Assembly (NCBI GenBank): GCA_948467875.1
Contig: CAOKFZ010000001.1
Location: 1-61,888 of the forward strand
Reading direction: 5' to 3'
Source: an uncultured Clostridium sp.
GTDB taxonomy: Bacteria; Bacillota; Clostridia; TANB77; CAG-508
Length of the DNA: 61,888 nucleotides
Below are positions 55,522-61,888 of the stretch, in pieces. The notes beneath the pieces are model-generated. The model had not been told where the DNA came from. It saw nothing but the letters and a program-made list of their open reading frames with translations, and did no database searches. The stretch's first letter is position 1. Each line of letters begins with the position of its first letter. The translations under genes were made by a program, and so were the position numbers.

Positions 55522-55545
55522 GGTGCTATCGAAGCACCTTATTTT
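55522..55545 (+). terminator. Terminator or attenuator after 55338 gene
   Basis: GGTGCT-ATCG-AAGCACC followed by TTATTTTTAT; lies between two plus-strand genes, so readthrough may feed the next gene. Confidence 0.6.
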
Positions 55546-55562
55546 TATGAAAGGAGAAAAAA

Positions 55563-55937
55563 ATGATTGATTTTAACAATAAAAATTTAATTAAATTAAA
55601 AATGACTGACAAATCAGAAGGAGAACTAGCCGTCAAAGATCTTTTAATCGAAAATGAAACTGTCCAATTTTCTTTTGTTTCTATGAGGGATAAATTGGTT
55701 TTCACAGATAAAAGAATAATTGCTGTTAATGTTCAAGGTATAACTGGAAAGAAAATCGATTATACTTCAATTCCTTATTCCAACATTCAAGTATATTCTG
55801 TGGAAACTTCTGGTAATTTTGATTTAGACTCTGAAATAGACATTACCATCAGCGGACTGGGTACTGTTCGTTTTGAATTAAATGCTCAAACTGATATTAA
55901 ACAATTAGGAAAATTTATGTCATCTAAAATTTTGTAA
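55563..55937 (+). CDS. PH-domain (bPH) protein
   Basis: 124 residues with the bacterial PH-like pattern: DLLIENETVQFSFVSMRDKL, VFTDKRIIAVNVQGITGKKI, then DYTSIPYSNIQVYSVETSGN and ISGLGTVRFEL. Such proteins (YvbH-like) form small oligomeric rings. The cellular role is unknown. AAAGGAG precedes the ATG. Confidence 0.8.
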   Translation: MIDFNNKNLIKLKMTDKSEGELAVKDLLIENETVQFSFVSMRDKLVFTDKRIIAVNVQGITGKKIDYTSIPYSNIQVYSVETSGNFDLDSEIDITISGLGTVRFELNAQTDIKQLGKFMSSKIL

Positions 55938-56015
55938 ACAGTAGAACTATTAAAAATACATAAAACACGCTAAGTTAATAGTCGTAGCATATTAATTTTT
56001 GCTTCGTCAACACAC

Positions 56016-56045
56016 AAAGCCTGTCGCAAGACAGGCTTTTGTTGT
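56016..56045. terminator. Bidirectional terminator
   Basis: AAAGCCTGTC-GCA-AGACAGGCTTTT between the PH-domain gene and the convergent glycosyltransferase gene. Confidence 0.85.
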
Positions 56046-56053
56046 TTGAATTT

Positions 56054-56821
56054 CTATTTTTTATTTTTTCGGTTTCTCTTGACGGTTTGTGTTTCTTTCC
56101 AAAAAGCAATTCTATTTTGCAGCATCTTAATTCGCCTTTTTACTGGATTTTTGATATATTTCACTTGCACCCATTCTCTATTTTTAAAATTCCCCCAACT
56201 ATATGAAAACCAATGAACTGTATATGTATTTTCTGTAATCAGACTTGGTAAAAAATATTTTCCGCCACCTGAATCATATGGAGAAAAATATTCTTTAGGT
56301 AAAATTTCCATTTTTGACTTCTCATCTTCTGTTAACTCATTATAAATTTTTGTCATAATGACAGGAATAACAAATAAGTCTGTTTTCATAATTTCATGTT
56401 GGTAAAATTTTAAAACTTTTCCAATAAACCAATTTTCCCTTTCAGCAGCTAAAAAACCTGTTCCAATTTGTTTGTTTACTTTATCAATTGTACATTCTTC
56501 ATACCCCAACAACAACTCTCTGTCTAATAATGGATTTAGAGACTGAATTGCTTGCACATCTGTATCTATGTAAATTCCGCCTTGCTCATATAAAATCTTA
56601 ATTCTCAAATAATCTGCCATAAAAGCATATAATTTACGCTTCCTACATTCTGCAAAATATTCACTTTCTTTAGAAATCGCATCCAAATCCAAATTACTTT
56701 CATTCCATTCAATCAGCTCATAATCTGGCATTTTATCTTTCCAAGTCAGCAAACAAATTTCTGTTAGCTTATCTTTCGCTCTGCCACCCAGCCATATATA
56801 ATGTATTTTTTTCGGTATCAT
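56054..56821 (-). CDS. DXD sugar-binding glycosyltransferase
   Basis: 255 residues of the capsular-polysaccharide/OCH1-like family: MIPKKIHYIWLGG at the start, ADYLRIKILYEQGGIYIDTD with the DXD motif, then a long C-terminal part ending basic. Transfers a sugar from a nucleotide sugar, likely for surface polysaccharide. Overlaps the upstream gene's stop by four bases. Confidence 0.85.
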   Translation of the reverse strand: MIPKKIHYIWLGGRAKDKLTEICLLTWKDKMPDYELIEWNESNLDLDAISKESEYFAECRKRKLYAFMADYLRIKILYEQGGIYIDTDVQAIQSLNPLLDRELLLGYEECTIDKVNKQIGTGFLAAERENWFIGKVLKFYQHEIMKTDLFVIPVIMTKIYNELTEDEKSKMEILPKEYFSPYDSGGGKYFLPSLITENTYTVHWFSYSWGNFKNREWVQVKYIKNPVKRRIKMLQNRIAFWKETQTVKRNRKNKK

Positions 56822-57795
56822 ACTTCCTCCACTTTCTGTATCACATCCAATATTTTTTGATATTCTTTTCTAGCAAATTCATTATTGTAACAGTAATTTT
56901 CACTCATCAATTCTTTTATTGTTCTTTCTAAATCGTCTAAATTTTTCAAAAATTTTATATATTTTTGATTTTTTAGCCATTCAAAACTAGCTTCTATCTT
57001 ATGATTATAATTTCCTAATGCAATACATGGTGTACTGGTAATAGCTGCAAAAATCATTCCATGTAATCGGTCTGTAATCACTAATTGTGCCTTTCTAAAT
57101 TCTGCTAATTTCTCTTCTAATATTTTTTCCCTCATTTTATCTTCAATTTGAACATCACCTAAATGCGTATCTGTTATTACTAGATTATCAAACGTCTTCA
57201 AAACTTCTGATTTTATTTTTTCCATATTCTCTATCGTTAAAATTTTCTCTACGTCTCTTCTCATTGCCAAAAGCACACCTCTTCTACTTTCCACTTTCGT
57301 TTCATTCAAATACATTACGATATCTGGTGTCAATATTACATTAACTTTTGGAAATTCTTTTTTCATCATATTAAATGAAACATTTTCTCTTGCTACTAAT
57401 GTTAAATATTTATGGCTATTGTAAATTTGCTTCGTTTCTTCTAGTTCTTTTTTGCCTTTTTGTGTATCATTAAAATATATCGTTTGAGGCATTACTATAA
57501 TTCTATTATTTGGAAACGCTTTCATTACCATTCGTCTTCTATTCTCACAAAGCATATATTCATCTCCTAAATTACCTCCACCATGTAACAATATAATATC
57601 TTCACTTGTTATTGTTTCTTGTGCCTTTTGAATTCCTTCTTCGGTTTGTATATCCAATATTTTCATATATTCATATTCTTGTAAATTTTCCTTAATAAAC
57701 ACTTCTTCCGCTATTGCAATTCCTGCATCACCTATATTTCCATGTGTTGGCACATCAAATAATATTATCTTTTTCAAACTCCTACTCCCTTTCAT
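56818..57795 (-). CDS. Polysaccharide pyruvyl transferase family protein
   Basis: 325 residues. Starts with KKIILFDVPTHGNIGDAGIA and has IILLHGGGNLGDEYMLCENR, VVARENVSF-like and LVITDRLHGMIFAAITSTPC, all typical of the CsaB/WcaK fold. Adds pyruvate ketals to surface sugars or acts as a related transferase. In the same overlapping operon. Confidence 0.88.
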   Translation of the reverse strand: MKGSRSLKKIILFDVPTHGNIGDAGIAIAEEVFIKENLQEYEYMKILDIQTEEGIQKAQETITSEDIILLHGGGNLGDEYMLCENRRRMVMKAFPNNRIIVMPQTIYFNDTQKGKKELEETKQIYNSHKYLTLVARENVSFNMMKKEFPKVNVILTPDIVMYLNETKVESRRGVLLAMRRDVEKILTIENMEKIKSEVLKTFDNLVITDTHLGDVQIEDKMREKILEEKLAEFRKAQLVITDRLHGMIFAAITSTPCIALGNYNHKIEASFEWLKNQKYIKFLKNLDDLERTIKELMSENYCYNNEFARKEYQKILDVIQKVEEV

Positions 57796-58627
57796 ACATA
57801 ATCAATGTTCTTTCACTTCCATTTTCTTTGATTCTATCTGGATTTTCCAACGTTTTTTTCACTTCTTCCTTGTTTTCAAAATATGGCATACAACCATCTG
57901 AATACGCTACAATATAGCGGGCATTTTTCAATGGCACTTTATCTATTTTCACAAAATCCATAGCTCTCTCTTCTCCTGTTAATGCTCCATAACCAACATG
58001 CTCCCCTTGATAAGTTACCAAATAATTATTACGCAAAGCACCTCGAATCAACAATCTTGACCTTGGATCAAACCAATCATAGTTTCCTTTTTTCAAATAA
58101 TCTTCTTCAAATTTCTCCATCCACAAATGGTCATTTTCACTTGAAAACAACTCATTTTGCTCCTCATCAAACACCTGAATATAGCAATCTCCAATTCCAA
58201 ACACATACAAATATTCCTCTGTTATCACGCCACCAACTGCCTCACAGCAATACAAATCTTCGCCAACATAATCAATTTTTCGATTTTTATTAATCTCCCA
58301 AACCGCTTGATTTGCCTTCTGAATGGCTAATTTCACTGCATCCTCACTTGGCGTTTTTTCTTTCATATTTGCCACAAATTCATGTGCAATAATTTTGGAA
58401 GCCTTAAATGCTCCACTTGGATTTGGATAATGTGCCGCAATATACTCCGCTTCCTCTTTCGTCTGTGGATATGGCTTAATTTCTCCACCAATCAAATCAC
58501 GCGTCACGCCATCTGCCACACAAAACAAATTACCATCTACTGCATAATAATCTTCTTCGGGAAACTCAATTCCATATTTTGTATAAATTTGATTTTGATA
58601 TCGTTTACTATATTTTACCTGAAACAT
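57782..58627 (-). CDS. PP2C-like protein phosphatase
   Basis: 281 residues. PP2C-type pattern: EEDYYAVDGNLFCVADGVTR near the N-terminus (the DG metal pair), YLYVFGIGDCYIQVFDEEQN in the middle and ARYIVAYSDGCMPYFENKEE near the end. Serine/threonine phosphatase fold, placed between glycosyltransferase genes with overlaps at both ends. A regulatory role for polysaccharide assembly is plausible but inferred. Confidence 0.78.
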   Translation of the reverse strand: MFQVKYSKRYQNQIYTKYGIEFPEEDYYAVDGNLFCVADGVTRDLIGGEIKPYPQTKEEAEYIAAHYPNPSGAFKASKIIAHEFVANMKEKTPSEDAVKLAIQKANQAVWEINKNRKIDYVGEDLYCCEAVGGVITEEYLYVFGIGDCYIQVFDEEQNELFSSENDHLWMEKFEEDYLKKGNYDWFDPRSRLLIRGALRNNYLVTYQGEHVGYGALTGEERAMDFVKIDKVPLKNARYIVAYSDGCMPYFENKEEVKKTLENPDRIKENGSERTLIMYERE

Positions 58628-59716
58628 ACTTCTTCTCCTTGTCCTTCAAACTTTTCCTTATGTTCTTCCATTTGCGCATAATTCTCCCTTGTCGGAAACG
58701 ACATTCTTTTTTTCACTTGCTCTGGTAAACCTTTTCTGTACTCTTTTAAACGTTCCATTTCCTCTGCCACTTTTTCATAATCCTTTTGTTGAATCCATTG
58801 CATAATTTGTGCCAAAGACGTATGTATTGTGCTAATTTTTAGTTTCTCACGCAACTCAAAATACCACTCTAATTGCTTTACGCATTCTATTTTCTCCGTT
58901 AAGCTAACTTGCTCCGAATCAATTAATTGACATAATAAATAAGCATTCTTCTTAGCATACACATAACGATAATAATTCAATTCTTGATTTTTTTGATAAC
59001 TTTCAAAAATCCTTTGATACGCATAATTAATTCCCTTAAAATACGACAATGAACAATCTTTTGATAAAGAATTTGGCGTATTGCGATACAAATACATCAC
59101 TTTGGATGTATAAAATCCTACCTTAGCCTTCATATAGCAAAGTGACGTAAAATAATCATCTTCTGAAGGGGATGGCACTTCAAACGAAATAGCGTTCTCC
59201 TCTAAAAATTGTCTTCGATAAATTTTATTCCATGCCGTTGAATTCATCACAAAAAAAGACTTTTGATAATCATGTTTATCTAACCTAAACTCTGCATATT
59301 TCTCTGTGTCAAATGCTGGATTTTTCCATTTTTTGCCATCTTCATCCATCATTTGATAATTTCCAATCACATAATCTGCTTCATTTTCTTCTATGACAGA
59401 ATACATATGTTGACAAGAATCCAATTCGAACAAATCATCCGCATCCAAAAACATAACATATTTTCCGTCTAGCTACTTTTAATCCTGCATTTCTGGCATC
59501 TGCCAATCCTCCATTTTCTTTGTTAACTACTAAAATTCTGGCATCTTGTTTCGCATAATCTTCACATATTTTTCCTGAACGATCTTTTGAACCATCATTT
59601 ACCAAAATGATTTCTATTTCTTTAAAAGTCTGATTCATCAATGATTTTATAGTTTTCTCCAGATGTAATTCCGCATTATACACTGGCACAATAACCGATA
59701 TCCCCTTGCCATTCAT
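58615..59716 (-). CDS. Family-2 glycosyltransferase, needs +1 shift at CGG
   Basis: GT-A fold transferase. MNGKGISVIVPVYNAELHLE, SLMNQTFKEIEIILVNDGSK, GGLADARNAGLKVA, then CGG at 59465-59467. Skipping C gives VARGKYVMFLDADDLFELDS, which carries the DXD metal site. The unshifted product is 93 residues and lacks it. Restored length 366. First gene of the polysaccharide operon. Confidence 0.92.
59464..59467 (-). other. CGGA +1 frameshift site in GT2
   Basis: Context GCT AGA CGG AAA ATA. Dropping C gives AGA GGA AAA TAT, Arg-Gly-Lys-Tyr, the normal GT2 sequence (A-R-G-K-Y-V). Confidence 0.9.
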
Positions 59717-59900
59717 ACAATTACTACTCCTTTATCCCTATTTTCAAAAAAATATTATATGTTTATGTTCACAATTATGTATTATATCATATTTTACATT
59801 TTTTTGCAAATTTTTTAAGAAAATCTTAAGAAATCCCTTTTATTAGTCATCATAATTCCAAAATTAGTTTCAAAATGACAAAAATTTTTCCACAAAAAAT

Positions 59901-59923
59901 GAGAGCATTTCTCAAATGCCCTC
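59901..59923 (-). terminator. Terminator after xerD
   Basis: GAGGGCATTT-GAG-AAATGCTCTC followed by ATTTTTTG on the minus strand. Confidence 0.78.
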
Positions 59924-59939
59924 ACTATTTCCCTATCTT

Positions 59940-60821
59940 TTATGCACGCGGATGTGCTTTATTATAAATATCTTTCAAATTTTCATTTTTAAATTGCATA
60001 TATACTTGTGTTGAAGATATATCAGAATGTCCCAACATCGTTTGAATCGATTTCAAATCAGCTCCATTTCTCAAAAGATGTGTTGCAAACGAATGTCTCA
60101 AAACATGTGGCGTAATTTCCTTTGAAATATGCGCCTGCTCTTTATAATATTTTACGATTTTCCAAAACCCTTGACGTGTCAATCGTTTTCCATTTATGTT
60201 AACAAAAAGTGCCTTGTCATTTTCATCTTTAATCAAAATTGGTCTGGCTTTTTCTATGTAATCCACCAATGATTGCAAAGAAATGGATCCCAACGGAATG
60301 GATCTTTTTTTGCTTCCCATATTACATGTAATGTACGATTCTTCTATATTTACATCTTCAACATTCAACGAAATAATTTCAGTTACTCTCATTCCAGTAG
60401 CATACGCAACTTCCAACATCGCTTTATCACGAATTCCTTTTAAATCCACGTTTTTGGGTTGCTCCAATAATAACTCCACTTCTTTTGCCGTTAAAACACT
60501 AGGTATTTTTTTCTCAACTTTTGGTGAATGAATTCCTTCTGTTGGATCTTTCTTAATTTTTTTGGTACGAATTAAAAATTGGTAAAATGCACGCATTGTC
60601 GCTAAATTTCTAGAAATTGTAGATGTCTTTTTATTCGCTTTTGACAAACTTTTCAAATACTCATTTACATCCTCATGATCGATTTTCAAATAATTGAGTT
60701 TATTTTTGTCTATGTAAGTTTGATATTGCAAAATATCTCTTTTGTACGATTGTAACGTATTGTTTGATAATTTTTTATCATTTTGTAAAAATTCTAAAAA
60801 AAGTTTTATTTGTTTATCCAT
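59940..60821 (-). CDS. xerD: Tyrosine recombinase XerD
   Basis: 293 residues. SAM-like N-terminal domain (FLEFLQNDKKLSNNTLQSYK), catalytic Arg in ATGMRVTEIISL, HVLRHSFATHLLRNGADLKS with His and Arg, LGHSDISSTQVYMQ with His and the nucleophile Tyr. Resolves chromosome dimers at dif; the spoIIM-xerD neighbourhood matches the usual Firmicutes locus. Confidence 0.92.
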   Translation of the reverse strand: MDKQIKLFLEFLQNDKKLSNNTLQSYKRDILQYQTYIDKNKLNYLKIDHEDVNEYLKSLSKANKKTSTISRNLATMRAFYQFLIRTKKIKKDPTEGIHSPKVEKKIPSVLTAKEVELLLEQPKNVDLKGIRDKAMLEVAYATGMRVTEIISLNVEDVNIEESYITCNMGSKKRSIPLGSISLQSLVDYIEKARPILIKDENDKALFVNINGKRLTRQGFWKIVKYYKEQAHISKEITPHVLRHSFATHLLRNGADLKSIQTMLGHSDISSTQVYMQFKNENLKDIYNKAHPRA

Positions 60822-60897
60822 TCTTAATAACCATTCCTTCCATATTTACATAAGACATATATGTTATATCAAATTTTTCGCAAAATGTAAAGAGTTT

Positions 60898-61516
60898 TTA
60901 TAAAAAATCTTTAAAAAAATACAAAAAATTTGTTGATAAATATACTTCAATAAAACTAGACACAATTGCAAGTGCTAGAACAAGCAACATAAATAGCAAA
61001 TGTCTAACAAATTCAATTTTCATATTTACATATTTATTTTGGCGTAAATTACGATACAATTTTATGCCACTATTAGATAACATAAAAATTGCTGGTAAAA
61101 AAACTAAATTCTGCAAAAGTAAAGAAGATAAAATAAAAATCGTTCCGTGATTTGGTGCCAAGTGTTGCAATAATAGCTGCTGCTGTATAGCCAATCGAAA
61201 AACCTTTATAAAGCACAATTCCATAAATCAAAAAACTTCCCAGTAGCGTACAACCTAAAATCCAAATTATCAACACTGACGTAACATTTTGTTTCAAACT
61301 TTGTTTTAGCACAACCGTTTTATTGATATGATCCGAAACTTTGATGTTCTCTTTCAAAGAATTCACATAAGAACCTATTTCCGCAGTCTGCACTTCGTTT
61401 GCATGATTAATAAAACCAATTCCCAGCATAACTCCAATTGCAAACAAAAGCAATAAAAATGCCAGACACGCCTTATTTTCTCTTACATAATTTATGAACA
61501 CATTTTTATTTTCCAT
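60898..61516 (-). CDS. spoIIM: Stage II sporulation protein M, needs +1 shift at CGG
   Basis: Membrane protein of the SpoIIDMP complex that drives forespore engulfment. Start at ATG 61516 (MENKNVFINYVRENKACLAF); a longer reading would contain an in-frame CGG just before this ATG, which agrees with the ATG as start. Hydrophobic helices at about 14-35, 77-100 and beyond. CGG at 61145-61147; skipping C gives ATLGTKSGTIFILSSLLLQN, then LVFLPAIFML. Restored length 205, normal. Unshifted it loses the last helices. Confidence 0.9.
61144..61147 (-). other. CGGA +1 frameshift site in spoIIM
   Basis: Context AAA TCA CGG AAC GAT. Dropping C gives TCA GGA ACG ATT, Ser-Gly-Thr-Ile, which continues into the next membrane helix. 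Confidence 0.88.
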
Positions 61517-61584
61517 CCGTCTATGTCGCCCCTTAACCAAAATGTATTCATCTGACTTTTCATTTATTCTACTTTTTTTGTAAA

Positions 61585-61888
61585 CTATTTCATAACATGC
61601 CCATAAATGCCGCCGCCACCTTCGACAATCTGCAATTTTCCTTCACGTATATCCATGATTTGGCCTGCTATTTTTTCGCCAACCACAGCCTCAATATCAT
61701 CTTTTGAAACTTTATGTAAAACCGTCATTTCAGTATCAAAATGCTGCAACAATTTGTCAATTGTCTTGTTGCCCAATCCCGGAATAAACGTCAGTGGAAC
61801 CTGATACACATACTCTGGTCGGAAAACTGGGCTTTTCGTATATTCCTTGTCTTTGATGATTTCAATGCGGTCAAAAACCCCCATCGTA
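61585..61888 (-). CDS. EndoQ-family (TIGR00375) protein, C-terminal part only
   Basis: The last 100 residues of a larger PHP-type endonuclease Q-like protein: GVFDRIEIIKDKEYTKSPVF, VPLTFIPGLGNKTIDKLLQH (a helix-hairpin-helix), then REGKLQIVEGGGGIYGHV. The N-terminal metal-dependent domain lies beyond the right edge, so the Met at 61884 is internal. Such genes often precede spoIIM in Firmicutes. Confidence 0.8.
   Translation of the reverse strand, partial: TMGVFDRIEIIKDKEYTKSPVFRPEYVYQVPLTFIPGLGNKTIDKLLQHFDTEMTVLHKVSKDDIEAVVGEKIAGQIMDIREGKLQIVEGGGGIYGHVMK

Noticed and set aside
1424..61147. Sequencing or assembly error as the cause of the ten frame breaks
   Set aside because: All ten extra bases are C, all directly before a GGN codon in correct phase, and all create an in-frame CGG. 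Random or homopolymer errors would hit other bases, other phases and intergenic DNA. Only the HD-PPase site lies by a run of four G.
1424..61147. Simple codon reassignment of CGG (for example to Trp or Gln)
   Set aside because: A reassigned triplet would keep the zero frame. Here the zero frame ends in stop codons soon after CGG while homology continues only in the +1 frame.
1424..61147. The ten split genes as independent pseudogenes
   Set aside because: Both halves of each gene are otherwise intact, total lengths match the families, and several genes (aspS, gltX, tsaE) are normally essential.
61516..61540. Longer SpoIIM start at 61540
   Set aside because: It would begin at TTG without a ribosome site ahead and would include an in-frame CGG directly before the ATG at 61516.
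1..61888. CRISPR array or prophage
   Set aside because: No regularly spaced direct repeats, cas genes, capsid, terminase or integrase module seen; xerD is the housekeeping recombinase.

Overview
This is a low-GC (about 30% by eye) chromosomal segment from an endospore-forming member of the Firmicutes, most likely an uncultured gut-type Clostridia lineage. The evidence is spoIVA, spoVFB, spoIIM, a Spo0A-type effector domain, clostridial-type aspS/gltX, RecD2, RqcH and three-TM-type small proteins. Nearly everything is on the minus strand, with a few short plus-strand genes behind their own promoters.

MAIN OBSERVATION. Ten minus-strand genes are each split into two overlapping frames: tsaE, an HD-pyrophosphatase fusion, a membrane-anchored hypothetical gene, comEC, aspS, recD2, a beta-CASP metallo-beta-lactamase, gltX, a family-2 glycosyltransferase and spoIIM. 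In all ten the break falls exactly on an in-frame CGG codon. Skipping the C and reading the next triplet as GGN (glycine) restores the full family protein. The restored glycine is a conserved one wherever I can judge, for example TsaE GELGSGKT, ComEC DVGQGD, RecD2 HKAQGSE and beta-CASP GHMLGS. I checked the top-strand CCG trinucleotides against frame by eye in nearly all genes. I found only three other in-frame CGG codons, all in small hypothetical genes (4173, 14585, 46017), although out-of-frame CGG is common. This looks like genome-wide +1 frameshifting or quadruplet decoding of CGGN as Gly, not sequencing error.

LAYOUT. 1-3.0 kb: two tRNAs, truB-tsaE, and HAD phosphatases (one a deletion pseudogene). 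3.0-6.1 kb: a Spo0A_C-like regulator, a secreted protein, and a sigma/anti-sigma pair. 6.1-14.3 kb: rlmD, the HD-PPase fusion, RhuM, Nudix, flavin reductase, MFS, a HepT/MntA toxin-antitoxin pair and an HD protein, with a cluster of ATACCCCC/GGGGGTAT palindromes at the gene junctions. 14.3-18.9 kb: a small plus-strand gene, rnr, secG, a membrane protein and spoVFB. 18.9-21.3 kb: coiled-coil module A (four genes). 21.4-27.1 kb: comEC, an NlpC/P60 cell-wall hydrolase and aspS. 27.1-31 kb: a pilin-like/InlB-repeat surface protein (broken), spoIVA and a small gene. 31-35.1 kb: recD2, rqcH and tRNA-Leu. 35.2-38.6 kb: coiled-coil module B, paralogous to module A. 38.7-47.6 kb: beta-CASP nuclease, an unknown gene, ftsK/spoIIIE, a coiled-coil gene, rsmD, acpP and plsX. 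47.7-48.8 kb: an unassigned structured RNA with a consensus promoter and terminator, a PBECR-like remnant and a small plus-strand gene. 48.8-53.4 kb: the str operon (rpsL-rpsG-fusA-tuf). 53.5-56 kb: gltX and two small plus-strand genes. 56-59.7 kb: a surface-polysaccharide cluster. 59.9-61.9 kb: xerD, spoIIM and an EndoQ-family gene cut by the window edge.

The gene set is ordinary housekeeping: translation, RNA decay, sporulation and the cell envelope. That makes the ten CGG shifts more striking, because several affected genes (aspS, gltX, tsaE) are normally essential and single copy.
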